The translations under genes and the position numbers were made by a program. The notes under the pieces were generated by a model that saw only the letters and a program-made list of their open reading frames with translations, ran no database searches and was not told the origin of the DNA. From positions 2,201,408 through 2,265,407 of the forward strand of contig NZ_LR733817.1 of assembly GCF_902506165.1 (NCBI RefSeq): 64,000 nt of DNA, given 5' to 3'. Shown here in pieces: positions 57,946 through 64,000 of the stretch; within the stretch, counting starts at the first letter, position 1, and each line of letters begins with the position of its first letter. Source of the stretch: Bosea sp. 29B (lineage in GTDB: Bacteria; Pseudomonadota; Alphaproteobacteria; Rhizobiales; Beijerinckiaceae).

Positions 57946-58422
57946 ATGACCAGCAATCCCGTCGTCCATGCCAGCTTCACCCTCGAGCGCAGCTATGCCG
58001 CATCCCCGGCACGCGTCTTCGCTGCCTTCGCCGACCCCGCGCAGAAGCGGCGCTGGTTCGCCGAAGGGGAGGGCTGGGAGATCGAGCAGTTCGACGTCGA
58101 TTTCCGTGTCGGCGGCCATGAGCGTAGCCGCTTCCGCTTCCAGGGCGGCCCGCCGATCACCAATGACAGCGTCTACCAGGTGATCCAACCGAACGAGCGT
58201 ATCATCCTCGCCTACACAATGACGATCGACGGCGCACCGATCTCGGGCTCGTTGCTGACCATGGAGTTCGTCCCCGAGGGCAGCGGCACGAAATTCGTCT
58301 TCACCGAGCAGGGCGCCTATCTCGACGGCAAGGACGCTCCCGTCCAGCGTGAGGAGGGCTCGCGCGAGCTGCTCGAGGCGCTGGCGAAGCTGCTCGGCGA
58401 GCCGGTGAACACGGCGGCGTGA
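57946..58422 (+). CDS. SRPBCC (AHSA1) domain protein, second copy
   Basis: A 158-residue AHSA1-type protein closely similar to the one at 56697: FTLERSYAASPARVFAAFADP, KRRWFAEGEGW, VGGHERSRFRFQGG, IIQPNERI-like turn IQPNERIILAYTM, and FVPEGSGTKFVFTEQGAYLDG. ATG 57946 follows a purine-rich AAAGGAAACAA; the longer frame from 57646 overlaps the GST gene and is rejected. It likely arose by duplication of the first copy. The ligand is unknown. Confidence 0.86.
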   Translation: MTSNPVVHASFTLERSYAASPARVFAAFADPAQKRRWFAEGEGWEIEQFDVDFRVGGHERSRFRFQGGPPITNDSVYQVIQPNERIILAYTMTIDGAPISGSLLTMEFVPEGSGTKFVFTEQGAYLDGKDAPVQREEGSRELLEALAKLLGEPVNTAA

Positions 58423-58565
58423 GGCGACGCAGGCTGAATGGAGCGCCGACTCCATTCAGCCACAGTTCATCCCCGGCCCGCTAACCGGCATGCTGGCGGC
58501 ATCTGAACCGGGAAAACCCGGCGGATGCCGCCTCCGATGTCGCGATCCGGGGGGATCACTCGACT

Positions 58566-60359
58566 GTGCTGAAGGCCGTCGAACCGAACACCGTGCCTGC
58601 CGGCCCGCCATCCGACTGGCAGGTCACAAAAAGCTTCGCCCGTCTCACCGGCGGCTTCTGGCGCGGCGGCACCGCCGGCCGCGCCTGGCTCTGGTCGCTG
58701 ACGCTGGCGAGCGCGATCATCCTCTCCGTCTTTGCCAACGTCACCGTCAACCGCTGGAACGGCTGGTTCTTCGACGCGCTTGAGAAGAAGGATGGCGAGA
58801 GCGCGCTGATCGCCATGGCCGTCTTCCCGGTGCTGGTGCTGATCGCGGCCGGCCTCGGCGTCATCATCCTGATCTCGCGCGAGACCTTCCAGGTCCATTG
58901 GCGCGCCTATGTCACCGCCAAGCTGGCCGATGGCTGGATCGGCGAGCGCCGCTTCTATCGCCTTGGCCTCTCTGGCTACGAGCCGGCCAATCCCGAATAC
59001 CGCATCGCCGACGATGTCCGCTGGGCGACCGAGCCGGTGGTCGACTTCGCCATCGGCCTGCTTTCGGCGGTGATCACCGCGATCACCTTCATCGGCATTC
59101 TCTGGTCGATCGGCGGCTCGCTCAGCGTCGAGGCGCATGGCGTTCCCTTCGAGATCCCCGCCTATATGGTGCTGGCGGCGATCATCTACGCCGTACTGGT
59201 CTCCGGCCTGATCACCTGGGTCGGCCGGCCGCTGCCACGCCTGATCGCCGCCCGCAACGAGGGCGAGGCGCGGCTGCGATTCTCGCTGATGCGCATCCGG
59301 GACCATGGCGAGACGATCGCGCTGTCGCGGGCCGAGACCGGTGAGCGCCGCGCCGTCGCCGCGACCTACGATACTTTGGTGACCCGCTGGCTCGCCATGA
59401 TCCGCCAGCGCGGCCGGCTGACCTGGATCACCAATGGCAGCGGGGCCTTGGTGCCGGTGGTGCCGCTGCTGCTGGCGGCGCCGAAATACCTCTCGGGCGA
59501 AATGTCGCTGGGCGATGTCGTCCAGGTCGCCGCCGCCTTCGTCGCCGTGCAGAACGCCTTCAACTGGGTGCTCGACAACTTCATGCGCATCGCCGAATGG
59601 CTGGCTTCAGCGCGGCGCGTCAATGAGCTCGCCGTCGCGCTCGGCGCGATCGAAGCCGGTGCGGCCGAGAGCGACATCGCCGTCCTCGCCAGCGAAGACG
59701 GGGGCTTGCGGCTAGACGAGCTGACCCTGACCGATCGCGACGGCCGCACCTTGCTCGCGGATGTCTCGACTACCGTGCCCGCCGGCGCGACGCTGCATGT
59801 CGCCGGCGAGCTCGGCCATGGCAAGGCTGCCCTGATCCAGGCGGTGGCGGGCCTCTGGCCCTGGGGGCGCGGCGCCGTGGCTCTGCCGGATGGCGCGCGC
59901 ATCGCCGTGCTGCCGCAGCATCTGCATCTCTCCGAAGGCAGCCTGCGCGCCGCGCTCGACCCGATCGGCGGGCACAGCGACGACGAGGCCGCCGCCGCAT
60001 TGCGGCATTACGGCCTCTTCAGCCTGGTGTCGCAGATCGATCTCGCGCACGACTGGGACAAGGCGCTGACCACTGGCGATCGCCAGCGTCTCGCTCTGGC
60101 ACGCGCCGAATTGGCAAGGCCCGACATCCTCGTGCTCGACGAGGCGACGAGCGGGCTCGAAACCGAGGCGGCGCTCGAACTGCTCTCCCGGCTCAGGCTG
60201 GCGCGGCCTGATGCGGTGATGCTGCTGATCGGCCAGAGTCCCGGCTTCGCCGAGGCGGCCGATCATCACCTCACCATGCGCCGCGCCGGCGGCGTCGCCC
60301 GCATCGCCTCGTCCGACATGCCGCGCCCGGCCACACGGGCCGAAGCCGGCGGCGGCTGA
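58566..60359 (+). CDS. SbmA/YddA-type ABC half-transporter with degenerate ATPase site
   Basis: A 597-residue fusion of a membrane domain (six hydrophobic segments, about 40-350) and an ABC ATPase domain (about 380-580), like YddA and the eukaryotic ABCD family. Family marks are VNRWNGWFFDALEKKD, then QVHWRAYVTAKLADGWI and NPEYRIADD. The ATPase has changes: Walker A is GELGHGKA with Ala421 where Ser/Thr is required, the signature reads LTTGDRQR, and the switch His is Gln557 (IGQSP). Walker B DILVLDEATSGLE is intact. The start is GTG 58566. Cargo unknown; ATP use may be impaired. Confidence 0.82.
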   Translation: MLKAVEPNTVPAGPPSDWQVTKSFARLTGGFWRGGTAGRAWLWSLTLASAIILSVFANVTVNRWNGWFFDALEKKDGESALIAMAVFPVLVLIAAGLGVIILISRETFQVHWRAYVTAKLADGWIGERRFYRLGLSGYEPANPEYRIADDVRWATEPVVDFAIGLLSAVITAITFIGILWSIGGSLSVEAHGVPFEIPAYMVLAAIIYAVLVSGLITWVGRPLPRLIAARNEGEARLRFSLMRIRDHGETIALSRAETGERRAVAATYDTLVTRWLAMIRQRGRLTWITNGSGALVPVVPLLLAAPKYLSGEMSLGDVVQVAAAFVAVQNAFNWVLDNFMRIAEWLASARRVNELAVALGAIEAGAAESDIAVLASEDGGLRLDELTLTDRDGRTLLADVSTTVPAGATLHVAGELGHGKAALIQAVAGLWPWGRGAVALPDGARIAVLPQHLHLSEGSLRAALDPIGGHSDDEAAAALRHYGLFSLVSQIDLAHDWDKALTTGDRQRLALARAELARPDILVLDEATSGLETEAALELLSRLRLARPDAVMLLIGQSPGFAEAADHHLTMRRAGGVARIASSDMPRPATRAEAGGG

Positions 60360-60429
60360 CGCTTGGGCCTGTCCACGCTTTTCCCATCCGCGCCGGCTGG
60401 ACCGGCCTCTTTCAAAACGGAGCCATCGC

Positions 60430-60993
60430 ATGCTGAACATCTGGGACGTCTATTGGGGCCTGCGGGTCGAGCAGTGCCCCTGCGACGTGCATTTCGTCGA
60501 ATGGCTGGAGGAGCAGGGCCTGACCGGCAAGCGCATCTACCATTTCGGCACCGGCGGCCATCACTATGTCGGCATCCGCTGCGCCGAGCCCGAGCTGGAC
60601 TGCACCGTGCTCGGGATCACCGCCTCGCCCAAGGAATACGAGGCCTTCGTCAAGCTCGCGATCGACAATCCGACGATCACCAAGACCTATTCAGCCTATT
60701 TCGGCGACATCTACACCAGCAATGCCCGGCTCTTGCCGCGCTTCGACATCGTCACGCTGTTCCACTCCTGCGAGTTCCGCAGCGAGAAGAACGACGCCTA
60801 TGGCGCGCTGACCGATCTCGAGGTGATGCAGCTCTTCACCGACCAGACCGATGCCGGCGGCTACATCCTGTTCTACACCGGCTCCTTCGCCTATGAGAGT
60901 GCCAAGCCGATCATCGCGGACTGGGCGAAGTCGCGGCAGGTCGAGGAGATCGGCGAGTTCAAGACGCTGCGCGTCTTCCGCAAGACTGCCTGA
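60430..60993 (+). CDS. protein of unknown function, possible methyltransferase-like fold
   Basis: A 187-residue soluble protein I do not recognise. It has alternating strands and helices; an early YHFGTGGHHYVGIR could be a nucleotide- or SAM-type loop, and FDIVTLFHSCEF followed by GGYILFYTGSF resembles the later strands of class I methyltransferases. No membrane segment or signal peptide is seen. Cysteines lie in an N-terminal CPC and near CAEPELDC. It follows the ABC gene by 70 bp on the same strand, and its stop codon abuts that of the convergent LysR gene. Codon use matches its neighbours. Confidence 0.65.
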   Translation: MLNIWDVYWGLRVEQCPCDVHFVEWLEEQGLTGKRIYHFGTGGHHYVGIRCAEPELDCTVLGITASPKEYEAFVKLAIDNPTITKTYSAYFGDIYTSNARLLPRFDIVTLFHSCEFRSEKNDAYGALTDLEVMQLFTDQTDAGGYILFYTGSFAYESAKPIIADWAKSRQVEEIGEFKTLRVFRKTA

Positions 60994-61902
60994 TCAGGCG
61001 AGAAGGCCCAGCCCGGGGCGCAGCCCGTCGAGCAGCGCCTGCCGGAACAGCGCGATCGGCTGCGCCAGCCGGCCGGCCGGCGGCCGGTGCAGCAGCCAGG
61101 ACCGCACGCGCGGCCGGAAATCGGGCGCGTCGATGACGTCGACCGCGTCGCGCCACGGGCTGTCCTGGAGAGCCGCCGGCGTGACGATGCCGATGCCGTG
61201 GCCGCGCGCGACCAGCGACAGGCGCAGATCGGCGCTGAGTGCCTCGACGCCGACCTGGAAGTGGAGATGCGCGGCCTCGAATTGCTGCCGGATGGAGGCG
61301 CGGAAGCCGCAGCCATTGGCATTCATCACCCAGGCATAGCGAGCCAGCATGGCAAGGTCGGCAGGCCGTGGCACCCGCAGCGACGGCGCCGCGACCAGCA
61401 GCACCTCCTGCGGGCCGAGATCGTCGCAGGCCAGCTCATCCGGTGGGGCGAGCCCGTCGGCGAGACAGAGCGCGGTCGCATCGAGCTCGTTGCGCAGGGT
61501 CTGTTCGAGCAGCTGCGGCGACCAGCCCATGGTGATGCGCAAGGTCAGTTGCGGAAAGGCGGCGCGCAGCCGGTCGAGCGGCACCGCCAGCGCGGCCTCC
61601 GACAGATAGGGCATGATCCCGAGCCGGAATTCGCCGCGAAGCTGGCCTTCGGGCGCGACGCCGGCCTTCAGGTCGGCGACCGAGCGCAACACGCGCAGGC
61701 CCTGCTCATAGGCCTCGCGCCCGGCACGGGTCGGCCGCAGAGGCTTGGATTGCCGATCGAGCAGCACCGCGCCGAGGCCATCTTCGAGGTTCTGGATTCG
61801 GCGGGTGACGCCGGGCTGGGTCAGGTTGAGCCTGGCCGAGGCGCCGATGATCGAGCCGGTCTCGACGACCGCGACATAAGCCTCCAGGTCGCGCAGATTC
61901 AT
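60994..61902 (-). CDS. LysR family transcriptional regulator
   Basis: A 302-residue LysR-type regulator. N-terminal helix-turn-helix: LRDLEAYVAVVETGSIIGASARLNLTQPGVTRRIQNLE (outlined only), then LLDRQSKPLRPTRAG. The effector domain starts GEFRLGIMPYLSEAA (about 87-101). It is divergent from the MFS gene with 105 bp between them; the gap contains ATAAT-C-ATTAT at 61914-61924. The likely target is the transporter. Confidence 0.9.
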   Translation of the reverse strand: MNLRDLEAYVAVVETGSIIGASARLNLTQPGVTRRIQNLEDGLGAVLLDRQSKPLRPTRAGREAYEQGLRVLRSVADLKAGVAPEGQLRGEFRLGIMPYLSEAALAVPLDRLRAAFPQLTLRITMGWSPQLLEQTLRNELDATALCLADGLAPPDELACDDLGPQEVLLVAAPSLRVPRPADLAMLARYAWVMNANGCGFRASIRQQFEAAHLHFQVGVEALSADLRLSLVARGHGIGIVTPAALQDSPWRDAVDVIDAPDFRPRVRSWLLHRPPAGRLAQPIALFRQALLDGLRPGLGLLA

Positions 61903-61913
61903 AGCAATCCCGC

Positions 61914-61924
61914 ATAATCATTAT
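61914..61924. promoter_or_regulatory. small palindrome in LysR/MFS divergent promoter
   Basis: ATAAT-C-ATTAT is a perfect 11-bp inverted repeat 11 bp upstream of the lysR start and 84 bp upstream of the MFS start. It lies within a very A+T-rich segment (61910-61970) that must hold both promoters. It is too short to be sure it is the operator. Confidence 0.35.
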
Positions 61925-62007
61925 CGTGACAATCGATTTGTAGCATAATACTGAAGGCGAATAAAGTTCTCCGACGATATGCGAGTCCCTATGTCGGAGC
62001 TGTCATC

Positions 62008-63231
62008 GTGTCTGCCCAAGATCAGGCCCTCTGCCCATCCCTGCCGAAGACGCCAGACGGACATGGGCTTTCGGCGGCGCTGACCTTGCTGTTCGCCATC
62101 GCGGTCGGCGTCATCGTCACCAACCTGTTCGCGCCGCAGACGCTGGTCGGAGCGATCGGTGCGAGCTTCGGCCTGCCGGAAGCGGCGAGCGGCCTCGTCG
62201 CGATGGCGCCGCTGCTGGGCTACGCCGCCGGCTTGCTCCTGCTGGTGCCGCTCGCCGATCTCGTCGAGAATCGCGCTCTGGTCCTGCGCATGCTGTCATG
62301 CGCGATCCTCACCGCGGCGCTGGTGGCCTTCGCGCCGGGTCTGCCGGCGCTGCTCATCCTGATGGCTGCCCTCGGCGCGGCCTGTTCCGCCATCCAGATC
62401 CTGGTGCCGATTGCGGCTGGGATGGTGTCTCCCGCCCGGCGCGGCGCTGTGATCGGCGATGTGATGAGCGGTCTGATGGCCGGCATTCTGCTGGCGCGGC
62501 CGCTCGCCAGCCTCATCGCCGATGCCTGGGGTTGGCGTGCCTTCTTTGCCGTCAGCGCGGGCGCCATGGCGCTGTTGACGCTCGTCCTTGCGGGCAATCT
62601 GCCGCGCCGCCAGCCGCAGGCGCGGACGAGCTATCCGTCTCTCCTCGCTTCGCTCTGGCATCTCCTGCGGCAGGAGCAGGTGCTGCGGCGGCGGGCACTG
62701 TCGGCGGCGCTGGTGATGGCGAGCTTCAGCCTGATCTGGACGGTCGTCGCCCTGCGGCTGGTCCAGCCGCCTTTCCTGCTCGGCCAGCGCGGCATCGCCT
62801 TGTTCGCCTTGGCCGGCGCCGGCGGCGCGCTGGCGACGCCGTTCTTCGGGCGCTTCGGCGATCGTGGCTGGACCCGGCCAGCGACACTGACGAGCCATCT
62901 TCTGATGCTGGCGGCGCTCGCGTTGCTGGGCTGGGCCGGAACGAGCGATCATCTCGCCATGCCGGTGGCCCTTGCCGGGCTCGTGCTCGGCATCATCCTG
63001 CTCGATATCGGTGTCGTCGGAGACCAGACACTCGGCCGTCGCGCAGTCAACCTATTGCAACCGGAGGCGCGCGCCCGGCTGAACGGGCTGTTCGTCGGCA
63101 TCTTCTTCCTCGGCGGCGCTCTCGGCTCGGCGCTGGCCGGCCTGAGCTGGGCCTGGAGCGGCTGGCTCGGCAGCTGCGCGGCTGCGGCCGTCTTCGGGCT
63201 GGCGGCGCTGGTCGTTGGCTATCGCGAATAG
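62008..63231 (+). CDS. MFS transporter (drug/metabolite efflux-like)
   Basis: A 407-residue major facilitator with 12 predicted membrane segments. The first half shows FAIAVGVIVTNLFAPQTLV, the loop after segment 2 (PLADLVENR) in place of the usual motif A, and PARRGAVIGDVMSGLMAGIL, close to motif C/B area of proton-linked exporters. The second half repeats with FGRFGDRG. It resembles the YgaY-type group of DHA1 exporters; substrate unknown. Translation starts at GTG 62008. The divergent LysR gene probably controls it. Confidence 0.88.
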   Translation: MSAQDQALCPSLPKTPDGHGLSAALTLLFAIAVGVIVTNLFAPQTLVGAIGASFGLPEAASGLVAMAPLLGYAAGLLLLVPLADLVENRALVLRMLSCAILTAALVAFAPGLPALLILMAALGAACSAIQILVPIAAGMVSPARRGAVIGDVMSGLMAGILLARPLASLIADAWGWRAFFAVSAGAMALLTLVLAGNLPRRQPQARTSYPSLLASLWHLLRQEQVLRRRALSAALVMASFSLIWTVVALRLVQPPFLLGQRGIALFALAGAGGALATPFFGRFGDRGWTRPATLTSHLLMLAALALLGWAGTSDHLAMPVALAGLVLGIILLDIGVVGDQTLGRRAVNLLQPEARARLNGLFVGIFFLGGALGSALAGLSWAWSGWLGSCAAAAVFGLAALVVGYRE

Positions 63232-63306
63232 GAGCGCTGGCTTGTACATCCCGGCGATTGGCGCTAGCTCTCGCCAATCGATCCACTCGAAACCAAGGAG
63301 GGCTGC

Positions 63307-63378
63307 GTGATCACGTTCTTTCGTCACCATCGTCAGCGCGGCCCCGTTCAGGCCCTGCAAGCCGGCTTGCAGGGCTGA
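63307..63378 (+). CDS. candidate leader peptide of the ABC-F gene (23 residues)
   Basis: A GTG start 5 bp after a near-perfect Shine-Dalgarno opens a 23-codon frame; the peptide starts MITFFRHHRQRGPVQ and ends LQAGLQG. The basic HHRQR stretch and a proline follow in codons 7-13. The last eight codons plus the stop overlap a perfect palindrome, the layout expected of ribosome-controlled attenuation: a stalled or moving ribosome would change whether the hairpin forms. The next gene is an ABC-F ATPase, a class sometimes controlled this way. No similarity to a known peptide is recognised. Confidence 0.45.
   Translation: MITFFRHHRQRGPVQALQAGLQG
63353..63374 (+). promoter_or_regulatory. 22-bp perfect palindrome within leader peptide frame
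   Basis: CCCTGCAAGCC and GGCTTGCAGGG form a perfect palindrome, extendable by one G-C pair on the outside (63352/63375). It overlaps codons 16-23 of the leader frame. The T run at 63394-63398 is 18 bp downstream, too far for a simple terminator, so an alternative fold would be needed for attenuation. Confidence 0.5.
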
Positions 63379-63549
63379 CCGTACAGGCGATCCTTTTTAG
63401 GTCTCTTCCAGGTCTGCCCTTCGTGAGGGCGTAGCGTTTCCGCTGCGCCTCATCCCCTCATCGAGCCAGGCGCTCCGCATTCGTGACGCTCCGGGGCAAG
63501 GACCCCGGCCGAATGGCGACGCGCGGCTCGGGCAGTTCCGAGACCGACC

Positions 63550-64000
63550 ATGACCCTGATCACCTTGCGCAATCTCGGCGTCACGCTGGGCGCGCCCCTG
63601 TTCTCCGACCTCTCTTTTTCCCTTGTAGCCGGCGACCGCCTCGGCCTCGTCGCCGCCAATGGCCGCGGCAAGTCGACCTTGCTGCGCTGCCTCGCCGGTT
63701 CGCTCGAATCGTCCGCCGGTGAGATCACCCGCTCGCGCGGCCTGCGCATCGGCCATGTCGAGCAGGACACGCCGCCGAAGTTGCTGGAGCAGCCCGTCGA
63801 TCGGCTGCTGCTCGATCAACTGCCGGCGGAGCAGCGCGAGAGCGAGCATTGGCGCGTCGAGGTCGCGCTCGACACGCTGTCCGTGCCGCCCGAACTGCGC
63901 CGGCGCCCGCTCGGGCAGCTGAGCGGCGGCTGGCAAAGGCTCGTCCTGCTCGCGCGCGCCGGCATCGCCGAGCCGGACCTGCTGCTGCTCGACGAGCCGA
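63550..64000 (+). CDS. ABC-F family ATP-binding protein, partial (N-terminal part)
   Basis: The gene starts with ATG at 63550 and runs off the right edge; 150 codons are present of an expected 500-600. The first ABC domain shows MTLITLRNLGVTLG, Walker A ANGRGKST (about 36-43), signature LSGGWQRLVLLARAG and the start of Walker B PDLLLLDEP. There is no membrane part, and ABC-F proteins act on the ribosome, resolving stalled complexes or antibiotics. Which subgroup cannot be told without the linker and second domain. It follows a structured leader. Confidence 0.88.
   Translation, partial: MTLITLRNLGVTLGAPLFSDLSFSLVAGDRLGLVAANGRGKSTLLRCLAGSLESSAGEITRSRGLRIGHVEQDTPPKLLEQPVDRLLLDQLPAEQRESEHWRVEVALDTLSVPPELRRRPLGQLSGGWQRLVLLARAGIAEPDLLLLDEP

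Larger units (their letters stand above)
63232..63549 (+). other. structured leader region of the ABC-F gene
   Basis: A 318-bp gap without a normal gene. In order it holds a 9-bp stem CGATTGGCG/CGCCAATCG with an 8-base loop (63255-63280), a strong Shine-Dalgarno AAGGAGG (63295-63301), a 23-codon open frame (63307-63378), a 22-bp perfect palindrome inside that frame (63353-63374), five T at 63394-63398, a GCCCT/AGGGC hairpin at about 63415-63430, and CCGGGG/CCCCGG at 63491-63508. The first hairpin may also end the MFS transcript. Confidence 0.6.

Noticed and set aside
63375..63400. A simple rho-independent terminator at the end of the leader peptide
   Set aside because: The T run lies 18 bp past the palindrome, too far for a standard terminator.

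Overview
The window is 64 kb of GC-rich chromosome (about two thirds G+C by eye), almost fully coding. It looks like an alphaproteobacterium of the order Hyphomicrobiales (Rhizobiales). The evidence is the gene block dnaN-dnaA-rpsT ... enoyl-CoA hydratase ... mutM-ubiE-ubiB, which is the classical neighbourhood of dnaA in that order, a Caulobacter/Rhizobium-type cpa/tad pilus locus, and two dispersed repeat types common in rhizobial genomes. A Bosea-like genus is my best guess, from general similarity only. I found no rRNA, tRNA, insertion sequence, prophage or CRISPR array.

Layout. 1-3.6 kb: dnaN (cut by the left edge), dnaA and rpsT, with a 0.8 kb non-coding stretch between dnaA and rpsT. 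3.8-13.4 kb: a RidA/threonine dehydratase pair, enoyl-CoA hydratase, a small accessory group (tautomerase, NTF2-like protein, LysR, SRPBCC protein, CPT-like kinase), then mutM, ubiE, ubiB and an L,D-transpeptidase. 13.5-18.7 kb: aldose epimerase, DgoK, ribokinase, a retropepsin-like protease and a phosphomannomutase/phosphoglucomutase. 18.7-29.4 kb: a Tad (Flp) pilus locus with flp, cpaA, cpaB, cpaC, cpaD, cpaE, cpaF, tadB and tadC on the plus strand, flanked by a CpaC-N-domain protein and a TadD-like TPR lipoprotein on the minus strand. 29.5-33.2 kb: leucyl aminopeptidase, MarR, an NlpC/P60 peptidase and a 2-hydroxyacid dehydrogenase.

33.2-41.1 kb: a nine-gene minus-strand nucleoside uptake and salvage operon (BMP-type binding protein, ATPase, two permeases, cdd, punA, deoC, deoA, and the GhrA-like dehydrogenase at 32.2 kb as last gene). 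41.3-49.1 kb: an SDR, a MoeB/ThiF-type E1 enzyme, gshB, yraN, rsmI, a divergent LpoA-like lipoprotein and maeB. 49.2-56.2 kb: a LytS-type-sensor chemotaxis protein, mutS, a HI0933-type flavoprotein and guaC. 56.3-61 kb: ArsR, two AHSA1/SRPBCC paralogues flanking a glutathione transferase, a degenerate SbmA/YddA-type ABC half-transporter and an unknown protein. 61-64 kb: a LysR/MFS divergent pair and the start of an ABC-F ATPase preceded by a structured leader with a candidate leader peptide.

The most interesting unexplained signals are the leader peptide and hairpins in front of the ABC-F gene, the ABC transporter that has lost both its Walker A Ser/Thr and its switch histidine, three clean operator-like palindromes (in front of arsR, in front of the nucleoside operon, and between lysR and its divergent neighbour), and the unidentified gene at 60.4 kb. 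I did not find one clearly undescribed multi-gene system.
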